From Pseudomonadales bacterium (GTDB taxonomy: Bacteria; Pseudomonadota; Gammaproteobacteria; Pseudomonadales; Azotimanducaceae): DNA of 64,000 bases. The DNA lies in assembly GCA_028283025.1 (NCBI GenBank), contig JAPYNO010000127.1:1-64000 (forward strand), read 5' to 3'. Positions 17,248 to 27,121 of this stretch are shown piece after piece. Position numbers and translations under genes: made by a program. The number at the start of each line of letters is the position of its first letter. Within the stretch, counting starts at the first letter, position 1. The notes under the pieces were generated by a model that was not told where the DNA came from, searched no databases, and saw only the letters and a program-made list of their open reading frames with translations.

Positions 17248-18552
17248 ATGGATGCTGATCTAAAGCCCTATGACCGGATGAAGGATTCGGGTGTTGAGTG
17301 GTTAGGGGATGTGCCTGCACATTGGGATGTCTCGCAGGTAAAGCGGTACTACGCGATTCAGCTCGGCAAGATGCTTCAGCCACTACCTCGGGTTCCTCAA
17401 GATGTGTGGGTGCGATATCTGAAGGCGAGGAACGTGCAGTGGTTCGGCCTCGATACGAAAGATGTTGACTCGATGTATGCCAGTGCCGATGAAATTTGCC
17501 GATATGGCGTCAGGTCGGGCGATTTGTTGATCTGCGAAGGCGGTGAGGGAGGACGGTGCGCATTGGCAACGGGCATTCAAGACGTTGAGCCATGCATCAT
17601 TCAGAACGCGCTCCATCGAGTCAGACCATGCTATAGACAAGGTGGCCCGGTGGGAGTGAACGGCTACCTTCGATTCGTTCTGAGTGCCGTTTCTTGCTCG
17701 GGTTGGTTTGACGCCCTAAATGACAAAGCGACCATCGCCCACTTCACGGCAGAAAAATTCGGTGCATTGCTTGTGCCGGTGTCCCCTCTCCCCGAACAAA
17801 CCGCCATCGCCCGCTTCCTCGACCACGCCACTGACCGAATCGACCGCTGCATCCAAACCAAGGAGAAGCTGATCGCTCTACTCGAAGAGCAGCAACAGGT
17901 CGTCGTCCACGATGCCGTCACAGGCCGAATCGATATCCGCACTGGTAAGCCCTACCCAGAATACAAACCGTCTGGTATCGGGCAGCTAAGGGAGGTGCCA
18001 GCGCATTGGGAAGAATGTCGTCTCAAGCAGATTTGCCGGCTAGTTTACGGCGACTCCTTGGCCGATGACTCGCGTATCGCCGGTGAGACCCCTGTCTACG
18101 GATCAAATGGAATCGTGGGAAAGCACGACAAAGCAAACACCGTTGCCCCGTGTATCGTGGTCGGACGGAAAGGCTCGTTTGGCAAGGTGAACTATTGCTC
18201 TGAACCGGCTTTCGCCATCGACACGACATTCTTTGTTGATGCTCGTTCTAGCAACGCAAACATACGCTGGCTGTATTACCTGCTTCGGTCGCTAAGACTG
18301 GACGCGATAACCAAGGATTCTGCCGTTCCCGGCCTCCATCGAGAAGATGCCTACCAAGCTTTCAGTCCACTGCCCGTGCTTGAGGAACAAGCTGCTATCG
18401 CAAGCTATTTGGATGAGGCTACGGCGAAAATACATAAAGCAATTGACAGGAAGAATAAGGAGATCGAACTGCTGCGTGAATACCGCGCCCGCCTAATCGC
18501 CGATGTCGTCACCGGCAAGCTCGATGTACAGCAAGTTGCGATTGCGGGGTGA
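17248..18552 (+). CDS. hsdS: Type I restriction specificity subunit HsdS
   Basis: 434 aa with two target recognition domains. Each half starts with a similar phrase (GVEWLGDVPAHWDVSQVKR and GIGQLREVPAHWEECRLKQ) and ends with the proline-rich switch into a long helix (PLPEQTAIARFLDHATDRID and PVLEEQAAIASYLDEATAKI). These helices set the spacing between the two half-sites. The coding frame is intact. It would give sequence specificity to HsdM and HsdR, but both partner genes are broken here. darT starts at or a few bases beyond its stop (overlap if the GTG at 18549 is used). Confidence 0.93.
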   Translation: MDADLKPYDRMKDSGVEWLGDVPAHWDVSQVKRYYAIQLGKMLQPLPRVPQDVWVRYLKARNVQWFGLDTKDVDSMYASADEICRYGVRSGDLLICEGGEGGRCALATGIQDVEPCIIQNALHRVRPCYRQGGPVGVNGYLRFVLSAVSCSGWFDALNDKATIAHFTAEKFGALLVPVSPLPEQTAIARFLDHATDRIDRCIQTKEKLIALLEEQQQVVVHDAVTGRIDIRTGKPYPEYKPSGIGQLREVPAHWEECRLKQICRLVYGDSLADDSRIAGETPVYGSNGIVGKHDKANTVAPCIVVGRKGSFGKVNYCSEPAFAIDTTFFVDARSSNANIRWLYYLLRSLRLDAITKDSAVPGLHREDAYQAFSPLPVLEEQAAIASYLDEATAKIHKAIDRKNKEIELLREYRARLIADVVTGKLDVQQVAIAG

Positions 18553-18554
18553 GC

Positions 18555-19193
18555 ATGCCACCTCCCGCTGAGCCGAAGATCTACCATATCGTCCACGTTG
18601 ATCGTCTGTCGTCGATCATCAGGGACGAAGCTCTCTTACCCGATTCGGTATTGCAACGCGATTCACGCCCTGGAACGAAGATCGGGATGAATACAATCAA
18701 GCAGCGGCGGTTGACAGAGTCCTTGAGCTGCCACCCCGGACTCAATGTTGGCGACTGTGTTCCGTTCTACTTTTGTGCACGCTCCGTGATGCTTTATCTG
18801 ATTCACAGAGCTAACCATCCTGATCTCGACTATCGTGGCGGCCAAGAACCCATCGTGCATCTGGAGGCCGACTTGCATGAGACCGTCAAGTGGGCGGAGC
18901 CGCTCGGACATCGATGGGCTTTCACTCTGTCTAACGCTGGCTCGTCGTATTTTGAAGATCGGTGCGATTTGGAACAACTGAAAGAAATCGACTGGGGCGC
19001 GGTACACGCGAGAGATTGGCAACACCGCAAGGAAGGGAAGCAGGCTGAATTTCTTGTTGAACGCTATTTCTCGTGGACGCTGATTCAGCGAGTCGGCGTG
19101 CTGTCCCTTCGCACGCAGCGAAAAGCGCGCGACGCAATCAGGGCAAGCGGGCATCAGCCTGCAACAGAACTGATCCCTCGGTGGTATTATTGA
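18555..19193 (+). CDS. darT: DarT-like DNA ADP-ribosyltransferase toxin
   Basis: 212 aa from ATG 18555 (GGGGTGAG upstream; GTG 18549 is also possible). The N-terminus KIYHIVHVDRLSSIIRDEAL is the usual start of the DUF4433/DarT family, followed by PGTKIGMNTIKQRR, the NAD-contact region. The catalytic Glu lies in GKQAEFLVERYF (about residue 165). DarT transfers ADP-ribose from NAD to bases in single-stranded DNA and stalls replication. The frame is complete with no missing motif. DarG follows after 19 bp. Toxicity is known for the family; activity here is inferred. Confidence 0.87.
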   Translation: MPPPAEPKIYHIVHVDRLSSIIRDEALLPDSVLQRDSRPGTKIGMNTIKQRRLTESLSCHPGLNVGDCVPFYFCARSVMLYLIHRANHPDLDYRGGQEPIVHLEADLHETVKWAEPLGHRWAFTLSNAGSSYFEDRCDLEQLKEIDWGAVHARDWQHRKEGKQAEFLVERYFSWTLIQRVGVLSLRTQRKARDAIRASGHQPATELIPRWYY

Positions 19194-19212
19194 TGCAGAG
19201 AGTTGGCCCCCC

Positions 19213-20271
19213 ATGATTCGCTTCACCACAGGCGACATCCTCACCGAAGATGCCGAGGCACTCGTAAACACAGTCAACTGTGTCGGTATCATGGGGCGAG
19301 GAATCGCACTTCAATTCAAAAAGGCATATCCTGAAAACTTCCGCGCCTATGCCGAAGCCTGCAAACGCGGCGAGGTCGAACCGGGCCGCATGTTTGTCTA
19401 CGAGACAGGTGCAATTACGAATCCTCGCTACATTATCAACTTCCCGACCAAGCGCCACTGGCGAGGAAACAGCCGGATAGAAGACATTGACGCGGGCTTG
19501 ACGAGTCTTGCAGAGGTGATTCGCGAGCGCGAGATACGTTCGATCGCCGTACCACCCCTTGGGAGCGGTCTCGGCGGACTCGAATGGAATAGCGTGCGCC
19601 CGCAGATCGAACGCGCGTTGTCCGGGTTCAATCATCTCGAAGCAATCGTCTTCGAGCCAAGAGAAGCAGAAATGGGAGAGCGGATCGCACGAGGTCGCGA
19701 AGTCCCGAGTATGACGCCCGGTCGTGCCGCTCTAATCGGTCTGATGGACAGGTATATTCGTGGGTTGCTCGACCCGTTCGTGACGCTCTTGGAAGTTCAC
19801 AAGCTGATGTATTTCATGCAGGCTTCGGGCGAGCCTCTGAGCCTCAACTATGCCAAAGGGCCTTATGGGCCTTATGCCGAAAATCTTCGCCATGTTCTCA
19901 ATGCAGTCGAGGGACACTTCATATCTGGATTCGGTGACGGTGGTGAGAATCCAGACAAACTACTAGAACTGGTGCCCGGCGCTGTTGATGATGCCATTAG
20001 AGTTCTCAACGGATGTAGCGAGACCAAAGCGCGATTCGATAGGGTGACAAGCTTGGTCGAAGGGTTTGAATCGGCCTTTGGGTTGGAATTGCTTTCTACT
20101 GTGCACTGGATTCTTGCGCATGAAAAGCCTGTGACGCTAGGAAACCTTGTTGAATTGACCTACGGATGGAATGATCGCAAGAAGCGATTCTCCCGGCGTC
20201 AAATCGATCTGGCGGCAAGTACGCTAGCCGAGAAGGGATGGTCGGACGCAGGCTGGGTCACTTTCTCGTAA
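19213..20271 (+). CDS. darG: DarG-like macrodomain antitoxin
   Basis: 352 aa. Residues 1-150 form a macrodomain: ITTGD-like start (TTGDILTEDAEALVNTVNCV), GIMGRGIALQFKKAYP, and the ADP-ribose loop VPPLGSGLGGLEWN. This domain removes ADP-ribose from DNA. The C-terminal ~190 residues start GLMDRYIRGLLDPF then K-L-M-Y-F-M-Q and resemble the domain that binds and inhibits DarT. The pair is carried in the hsd orientation directly after hsdS. The gene appears intact, so the toxin-antitoxin system is likely live although its host type I system is not. Confidence 0.88.
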   Translation: MIRFTTGDILTEDAEALVNTVNCVGIMGRGIALQFKKAYPENFRAYAEACKRGEVEPGRMFVYETGAITNPRYIINFPTKRHWRGNSRIEDIDAGLTSLAEVIREREIRSIAVPPLGSGLGGLEWNSVRPQIERALSGFNHLEAIVFEPREAEMGERIARGREVPSMTPGRAALIGLMDRYIRGLLDPFVTLLEVHKLMYFMQASGEPLSLNYAKGPYGPYAENLRHVLNAVEGHFISGFGDGGENPDKLLELVPGAVDDAIRVLNGCSETKARFDRVTSLVEGFESAFGLELLSTVHWILAHEKPVTLGNLVELTYGWNDRKKRFSRRQIDLAASTLAEKGWSDAGWVTFS

Positions 20272-20299
20272 TAGGACTGAGCAAAGGGAGGACAGATCG

Positions 20300-22282
20300 C
20301 TACATCGATTCGTCAATGGCATCAAGCAACGCTTTGATGCGTCCCCTGTCTTCATCTTTACGCAGATACTCTTCATAGCTCTTTTCTGCATCATTAATCA
20401 ATTGTTGATAGGTAATTACTCGAATTCCAGACGCATTCAAGACTGACTCTTGCTGAGCACGGTTCAAAGAGTGCCAGTCTGTTGGCAAATGACCGAGGAG
20501 ACAGACGACCTCAATAGGGCCTTCCTCCCCATGCTCATCAAGCTGTTTCTGTAGCGCGTCTTTGTACTTCTGAACTTGCTCACCAAGCCGCCATGTCGAG
20601 GTCTTCACGGACGCACGTTTCAATTCTATGATCACATGCTTGCCAGAAGTTTTCTTGTATCGGATGTCGAATCGACCATCCCTCTCTTCTGGACTTAACT
20701 TGGTGGATAACCGATCAAATTCAGCCCTGACAGTTCGCTCCATGCTTGGGGTTTCAGTCGCTCGGTCCCAAGATGGGTCAAGAAGCCACAGATGCGTATA
20801 GATGTGATCCCGAATTAGCTTTTCTAGGGCATTCTCGTCCGTATAGGTCTTCAATTTACGAATCATGTCCAAGCGCCCTTCGGTGATTTGGTAGTACCAA
20901 GACGCCTCAATGTCATCGAGTTCAGAGAATAACTTTACGGTCGCTTCTAAGTTGTCAACACTTAACTCACCAAGTTGGGACAGCTTCTCCTTGTGTCGCA
21001 GGTGCTCAAAAGCCAGCACTCCGTGCTTGTAGAGCGTCTTCCGGTGAACTTCGTCTGTCGCAATCTGGTTGATTCTCCCGAAGAGTTTCTTGGCTTCGGC
21101 CTTGGCATCTCCTTTCAAAGAGCCGTACCAATCCTTGACCGCCGGAATCTCGGTCGCCCGACGCTCGCCTTCGTCCGACTTCATCCGAGCACGAGAATCC
21201 CCTAGTGCGCTCAATTCCTTCTTGAGGAATTTCCGCAAGGCTTTGAATCGTTCATCGTCTCGAATGAAATCTTGACGACTAGAAGTCGCGATGTCGTCCA
21301 TAGCCGTAATGTCCAAGAAATCAGCGTTGATCTCCCCGGTGACATATTTGATGTATAGGCCGTTGATACCCAAGCCATCAAGGATATCCTCAAGCGCTAC
21401 CTTGCCGCGCGTCAGAACCGGAACCTTGTTCAGACTGTCCGAGCCGTCCTGTAAGCTGCCTGATTCGGGCACGAGACCGAGCCATCCGCCTATGCGGTAC
21501 CCTGTCTTTTCGTCAATAACAGATTTTCGTGTGGCGATGTACTTTTGGTCATGGCTGAATCGACTCGTATCAAAATCGCCGTACACAAAGGCGTTCTCCA
21601 ACTTGCTGAAGTAGTTCCTGTCCTCAATGGTAATTGGTGAGCCATCTACATAGACTTGAAACTCATCGGACGTGATTGAAAAACGGCGCGCAACTCTCTG
21701 TCGGACATACTGATCAAGCGCGGCATGTACCCGCTTTTTGAGCTGGGTAAGTTCGATCACGGTGCCAGAGCTGTTCGTTAACTTGTCCTTATCTTTCAGC
21801 CGAGATGGTTGGTACTTTCCACCTGCCTTGATTGCAGATTGAATGTCTGCCACGTCCATCTCAATCCCAATCACATCCGTTGTCTTCCGACGTGTAAATA
21901 CGCGCGCCCTGCCTGCAATGGAGAAGATCGACAACTTTCCGATGCCTTTGCGGCCCATGACAGGCCGTCCCGTTGGAGTCTGGTCGCCGGACTCCAATTG
22001 TCGTCTCTGGTAACCGACTTTCAGATACTTACCGCGCAGGTCAGCATCGTCCATACCGCAACCGTTGTCCGTGATGGTGATGCTGGAGCTACCCGCGCTA
22101 TCCGCCTCCCTGCTGATGCTGATATCCACACGAGTGGCATCGGCATCCCAAGCGTTGGCGACCAATTCGGCAAGCACAGCAGGGACATTGCTGTATAGGT
22201 TCAGTCCCAGATGATTGAGCACGTTGAGATCGATGTCGATCTCGAAAGGCTCCTCATCGGTTTTCTGGTTGGGCTCCATCAA
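20300..22282 (-). CDS. GHKL ATPase fused to nuclease domain, BbrUII/HgiDII-like restriction enzyme
   Basis: 660 aa. N-terminal HSP90/MutL-type ATPase: LAELVANAWDADAT (about 38-50), ITDNGCGMDDADL (69-81), and GRKGIGKLSIF (110-120). Near the C-terminus RFDIRYKKTSGKHVIIELKR (537-556) gives a D...ELK PD-(D/E)XK centre (Asp539, Glu553, Lys555) followed by a helix with Q-V-Q-K-Y. This architecture matches what I recall of the BbrUII/HgiDII restriction family, whose members pair with m5C methyltransferases. Its start overlaps the stop of the second methyltransferase gene by 4 bp, so modification is made first. The recognition sequence cannot be read from the protein. Confidence 0.72.
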   Translation of the reverse strand: MMEPNQKTDEEPFEIDIDLNVLNHLGLNLYSNVPAVLAELVANAWDADATRVDISISREADSAGSSSITITDNGCGMDDADLRGKYLKVGYQRRQLESGDQTPTGRPVMGRKGIGKLSIFSIAGRARVFTRRKTTDVIGIEMDVADIQSAIKAGGKYQPSRLKDKDKLTNSSGTVIELTQLKKRVHAALDQYVRQRVARRFSITSDEFQVYVDGSPITIEDRNYFSKLENAFVYGDFDTSRFSHDQKYIATRKSVIDEKTGYRIGGWLGLVPESGSLQDGSDSLNKVPVLTRGKVALEDILDGLGINGLYIKYVTGEINADFLDITAMDDIATSSRQDFIRDDERFKALRKFLKKELSALGDSRARMKSDEGERRATEIPAVKDWYGSLKGDAKAEAKKLFGRINQIATDEVHRKTLYKHGVLAFEHLRHKEKLSQLGELSVDNLEATVKLFSELDDIEASWYYQITEGRLDMIRKLKTYTDENALEKLIRDHIYTHLWLLDPSWDRATETPSMERTVRAEFDRLSTKLSPEERDGRFDIRYKKTSGKHVIIELKRASVKTSTWRLGEQVQKYKDALQKQLDEHGEEGPIEVVCLLGHLPTDWHSLNRAQQESVLNASGIRVITYQQLINDAEKSYEEYLRKDEDRGRIKALLDAIDESM

Positions 22283-23457
22283 GCAGCCTCGCCCACCGTC
22301 GATTTCGTTGCGTTATTTGACTTAGCTATACTTCTAGCGACGGCACGAGCCAGTTCCACTGGGACAGCGTTACCAATCCAGCGTGCCATGTTGGAAATGA
22401 CAACTTGGCTAGACGGCTCTTGGAATTCGTAATAGCTGGGGAAAGTTTGCAACAACGCCGCTTCACGAAGCGAAATCGCACGATCTTGCTTCGGATGTCC
22501 GAACCGGCCGTTGCCGAACCCGTAGCACTGCGTGGTGATCGTCGGCGCTGGCAAGTCCCAAGACATGCGCCCGTAGACATTGTTGTAGTAACGGCCAGAG
22601 TGCCGAGTGTGGCACTTTGCCACCAAGGTCGGGTCTGCCCAGTCTCGCCAAGTTCCACCCGGAGAGGATGCCTTGATGCGCTGCTGATTGCGCTCGGACA
22701 ATCGACTCGCCAGATGCATCACGTCATTGGGACAGCTAGCGCCTGCCTTAATGGCTGGCAGATGCCCTATCGCTTTTCGAACCGTGCGATGCTGCTCGTC
22801 AGTATATTGCGGCTTTTCGAGCTCAATCTCTCCAAGTCGTGATGCCAAAACAACCAAGCGTTTGCGCGTTTGAGGTACGCCATAGCCAGCGCATTCCACA
22901 ATACCCCACCAAACTTTGTAGCCGGAGAGACACGAGAGAAAATTGCGAAACGGTCGGCCTGCCTGAAATGTCACAAGACGAGAGACATTCTCCATCGATA
23001 CGAATTCAGGCTGCACTTCCTGCACGATTCGACCAAATTGCTCAAGCAAGCGCCATTTGGTGTCCAAGCCCGAACCGGATCTGCGGGTGTAGGACGAGAA
23101 CGGCTGGCAAGGTGCGCATCCCACAAGAATCCGCGGTTGGTTGGCGGCAAATAGAGAATTCACCCACTCACTCTTCAGACTTGCTACATCCCGCTGATAG
23201 AACCTTGCTCGATTATTTTTCTCATATGCATGTCTACAAGAAGGATCAACATCCACACCGGCCTTGACGGCAAAACGCTCTAGAACGAAACCATGGCTCA
23301 ATCCACCGACTCCGCAAAAGAGGTCAATAACGCTTCCGCGATCTACTTCTGGACTCGGCAAGTCTGTTAGTTTTGTGAAATTCATCTCAAAGTCTTGTGC
23401 TTGAGCAATGTTCCATGTCTTCATCTGAGAAAATAGACACCAACTCTCAATCAGCAT
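22279..23457 (-). CDS. DNA (cytosine-5) methyltransferase, second copy
   Basis: Up to 392 aa; ATG codons at 23457, 23424 and 23385 are all possible and I cannot decide, since none has a strong ribosome site. Motif I is VIDLFCGVGGLSHGFVLERF, the catalytic Cys lies in GCAPCQPFSSYTRRSG, motif VI is MENVSRLV, motif VIII is VPQTRKRLVVLAS, and motif X is IGNAVPVELARAV. The target recognition region between VIII and IX is long and contains Y-Y-N-N-V-Y-G-R-M-S-W-D-L-P-A-P-T-I-T. It should protect host DNA from the overlapping GHKL-nuclease gene product. It is not closely similar to the first copy. Confidence 0.9.
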   Translation of the reverse strand: MLIESWCLFSQMKTWNIAQAQDFEMNFTKLTDLPSPEVDRGSVIDLFCGVGGLSHGFVLERFAVKAGVDVDPSCRHAYEKNNRARFYQRDVASLKSEWVNSLFAANQPRILVGCAPCQPFSSYTRRSGSGLDTKWRLLEQFGRIVQEVQPEFVSMENVSRLVTFQAGRPFRNFLSCLSGYKVWWGIVECAGYGVPQTRKRLVVLASRLGEIELEKPQYTDEQHRTVRKAIGHLPAIKAGASCPNDVMHLASRLSERNQQRIKASSPGGTWRDWADPTLVAKCHTRHSGRYYNNVYGRMSWDLPAPTITTQCYGFGNGRFGHPKQDRAISLREAALLQTFPSYYEFQEPSSQVVISNMARWIGNAVPVELARAVARSIAKSNNATKSTVGEAA

Positions 23458-23630
23458 CTTTTCGTGCAGTTGGAGATCCGCACTGACTAGAAATTCTCGT
23501 AGACTATTGATCTTCTCGAATCAGAGTATACACCGACGAGCTTCCAATCCCTATCACTCCGCGTTGCCGAATGAGCCTTCCGACTCCAAGAATGGATCTG
23601 CCAGCTTTTGAACTCGCCCATAAATCCTCC

Positions 23631-23747
23631 GTGACTACCGGCACCTCCGAACGCAGACTCGAAAGCCCGATCTGCAATGCGCTCGCGGGGCATCCCCATG
23701 TGAGCGACCCAAAGGACTATCGTAGGCAAGTCGTCAGCCGCTTATAG
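23631..23747 (+). pseudogene. Fragment of a second hsdR-like 5' end
   Basis: From a GTG with a preceding AATCCTCC the frame reads V-T-T-G-T-S-E-R-R-L-E-S-P-I-C-N-A-L-A-G-H-P and then diverges, ending at TAG (23745). This matches the true hsdR start 490 bp downstream (V-A-T-D-T-S-E-Y-G-L-E-R-L-I-C-N-A-L-A-G-H-P). Only about 23 codons are shared. I read it as debris of a duplicated or replaced hsdR gene, showing that the type I locus was rearranged more than once. Confidence 0.6.
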
Positions 23748-23886
23748 CGGCATCGGCTTAAGTCACGGAAAAAACTGGCGTGACCAAGACCGAGATCATT
23801 GTAAGGATGGCAACGCCAGCAAAACACTTCCAATCGAATTGAGGCGATAATCAGCGCGAGCCAACATGCGGCAGGAGACAGCAGAG

Positions 23887-24114
23887 ATGACACACTGGGA
23901 TACCTGCCCAGCGATCGAGCGAAAGCCGGGGAAAGTCAGCGGTGCGTGGGTTTTCACTGGCACCAGAGTGCCGTTGTACGCCTTGTATGAAAACCTCGCT
24001 GGCGGCGCTACGGTGGATGACTTCGTCGAGTGGTTCCCCGGCGTCAGTGACAAGCAGGTTCGCATGGTGCTTGAGCATGAGGCTCAGGCGCTGAGACTAG
24101 CGCTGGCGCGTTGA
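23887..24114 (+). CDS. DUF433-family antitoxin-like protein
   Basis: 75 aa from ATG 23887; a longer in-frame start exists at 23866. The sequence IERKPGKVSGAWVFTGTRVP, then A-L-Y-E-N-L-A-G-G-A-T-V-D-D-F and WFPGVSDKQVRMVLEHEA, is the DUF433 winged-helix pattern found in VapB-like antitoxins. Such genes usually precede a DUF5615 PIN-like toxin, but here hsdR follows 1 bp later. It may be an orphan antitoxin, or now act as a small regulator of hsdR. Family call is good; function is inferred. Confidence 0.75.
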   Translation: MTHWDTCPAIERKPGKVSGAWVFTGTRVPLYALYENLAGGATVDDFVEWFPGVSDKQVRMVLEHEAQALRLALAR

Positions 24115-24115
24115 A

Positions 24116-27100
24116 GTGGCAACCGACACGTCTGAATACGGCCTCGAACGCCTTATCTGCAATGCCCTTGCTGGGCATCCTTGCGAGCCTCCCACAGGAA
24201 CATCCGTCGGCGAAGCAGCGGCCACTTACGGCGGAGTCGGATGGATTGGCGGAAGTTGGCGCGACTACGACCGAGAATATTGCATTGATCGCGTGCAGTT
24301 ATCCGCCTTCTTGCAGGCAACTCAACCCAAGTCCGCGGAATCCCTTGCTCTCAACGAAGACGGCCCAACCCAGCGCAAGTTTCTCGCTCGCTTGCAGGGC
24401 GAAATCACCAAGCGCGACACCATTGACGTGCTGCGCAAAGGCATTCAGCACGGCGCCTTGGATCTCGCGCTGCTGTATGGCACCCCTTTGCCTGACAACG
24501 AATCGGCAAAGGCTCGATTCGAGCAAAACCGCTTCATCGTCACTCGTCAGCTTCGCTACAGCCGCGACGAGACGCAGCGGGCGCTGGACATCGTGCTGTT
24601 CATCAACGGGCTGCCGGTCTTCACCTTCGAACTCAAGAACAATCTCACCAAGCAGACGGTGAGCGATGCGATCGAGCAATACAAGAAGGATCGCAACTCG
24701 CACGAGAAATTGTTCGAGTTAGGTCGCTGCGTCGCTCACTTCGCGGTGGACGAATCCGAAGTGCACTTCTGCACGCACTTGCGGGGCAAGGCGTCGTGGT
24801 TTCTGCCGTTCAACCGAGGCTGGAACGACGGCGCTGGCAATCCGCCTAATCCAGACGGGCTGAAAGCGGACTACCTGTGGCGCAAGGTGCTGACTCGGCA
24901 GAGCTTGACCGACATCATCGAGAACTACGCCCAAGTGGTTGTTTCTCCGGAAAAGACTCGTCATCAAATCTGGCCCCGCTATCACCAGCTTGATGCTGTG
25001 CGTCGGCTGCTCGCAGACACTACCGAGCACGGGGCCGGTCAGCGTTACCTCATTCACCATTCAGCAGGCAGTGGCAAGAGCAATTCCATTGCGTGGCTCG
25101 CCCACCAGTTGATCGCTGTCAAACACCGAGGTGTCGCGCTATTCGATTCCATCATTGTCGTGACCAACCGCCGCATCCTTGATCGGCAGATCAACGACAC
25201 CATCCGCCAGTACGCGCAGATCGGCAGCACTGTCGGCCATGCGGAACGTTCCGGCGACTTGCGTCGCTTCATTGAGGACGGCAAGAAGATCATCATTTCG
25301 ACCTTACAGAAGTTCCCGTTCATCCTTGATGAGATAGGCAACAAGCAGCGTGGCCGGACATTCGCCATCATCATCGACGAAGCTCACGCCAGCCAAGGTG
25401 GGCGCACCAGTGCCGCCATGGGACAGGCACTTGGCAAGCGCGGGGCCGACCCAGACGAGACCTTTGAAGACCAGATCAATCGCCTGATGGAGTCCCATAA
25501 GCTGCTTCCCAATGCGAGCTACTTCGCCTTCACCGCCACGCCGAAGCACAAGACGCTGGAGATTTTCGGCACACCTGATCCACTGTCAGACGGCACGGTG
25601 AAGCATCACGCTTTTCACAGCTACACAATGAAGCAGGCGATTCAAGAGGGCTTCATTCTCGATGTGCTGTCGCACTACACGCCAGTGCAGAGCTACTACA
25701 AGCTCGCCAAGACCATCGAGGACGACCCGGAATTCGACGCCAAGAAAGCTCGCAAGAAGCTGCGGCGTTTCGTTGAGGGACACGACTACGCCATCCGCCT
25801 GAAGGCCGAGATCATGGTGGATCATTTTCACGACCAGGTGCTAGCTCGACGCAAGATCGGCGGAGCGGCGCGCGCAATGGTGGTGACTAATGGGATTGAA
25901 CGCGCAATCCAGTATTTTCATGCCATTCGCGACTATCTGGTGAAGCGCAAGAGCCCGCACCAAGCGATCGTGGCGTTTTCGGGTGAACACGAATATGGGG
26001 GCGTGGACGTCACAGAGGCCTCGTTAAACAAATTTGCGTCGGGCTTGATCGCGGAGAAGTTTCAAGAAGACCCCTACCGCTTTCTCGTCTGCGCCGACAA
26101 GTTCCAGACCGGCTATGACGAGCCTCTGTTGCACACCATGTACGTGGACAAGACGCTCGCGGGCATTCAGGCAGTGCAGACCCTGTCTCGTCTCAACCGC
26201 TCGCATCCGAAGAAGCACGATGTGTTTGTGCTTGACTTCCTGAACGATGCAGAGGGCATTCGCAATGCGTTCGAGCCGTTTTATCGTGCGACAGTGTTAG
26301 CCGATGAGACCGACCCCGACAACCTGCATGACCTGCAAGCGGACTTGGACAATGCTGGTGTCTATTCGTCTGATCAAGTCGAAGAATTTGTGCGCCTGTA
26401 CCTCGATGGTGCCGAGCGCGAACATCTTGACCCGATTCTCGACACATGCGTCGAGAGATACAAGCGCGACCTTGACGAAGATGGGCAGATCAACTTCAAG
26501 GGCAAAGCCAAGGGATTCGTCAGGACTTATGGGTTTCTGTCCTGCGTACTGGCATGGGCTCTTGCCGCTTGGGAGCTTCGTTCGATCTTCCTCAACTTCC
26601 TCATTCCAAAGCTGCCCGCACCATAGGAGGAAGATCTATCAAAGGGCATTCTCGATGCCATCGATATGGACAGTTACCGGATTGAGAAGCAGGCATTGCA
26701 GAAGATCATGCTGCCTGATGAAGACTCTGAAATCGAGCCTGTGCCCACTGCTGCGGGTGGTCACCGACCTGAACCCGAAATAGACCGTCTGTCCAACATC
26801 ATCGGACAGTTCAATGATCTCTTTGGGGGTATCGAATGGGAGGACGCCGACCGGGTGGCGCAGCTCATTAGCGAAGCCATCCCGGAGCGCGTCGCTGCCG
26901 ACAACGCTTACCGCAACGCCCGTAAACACTCTGATCGCGAGAACGCCCGCATCGAGCACGACAAGGCGCTAGAGCGCGTCATGTCATCAATGATGAAAGA
27001 CGATAATCAACTGTTCAAACAGTTCATGGACAACGATGGGTTCAAGCGCTGGATGACCGACACGGTGTTTGCCTTGACTTCGGCGCAGCCAAGCACGGAC

Positions 27101-27121
27101 TCAACCGCGCGGGTGGAATAG
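24116..27121 (+). pseudogene. hsdR: Type I restriction subunit HsdR, interrupted by amber codon
   Basis: The first 836 codons contain the PD-(D/E)XK nuclease (ALDIVLFINGLPVFTFELKN), the translocase P-loop (IHHSAGSGKSNSIAWLAHQL), the DEAD-like box IIIDEAH and further SF2 motifs. A TAG at 26624-26626 follows K-L-P-A-P. Reading continues in the same frame as E-E-D-L-S-K-G-I-L-D-A-I-D-M-D-S-Y-R and on to a normal stop at 27121. A single substitution of a Glu or Gln codon would explain it. The nuclease and motor remain, but the C-terminal domain that binds HsdM/HsdS would be lost unless the amber is read through. Confidence 0.9.
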
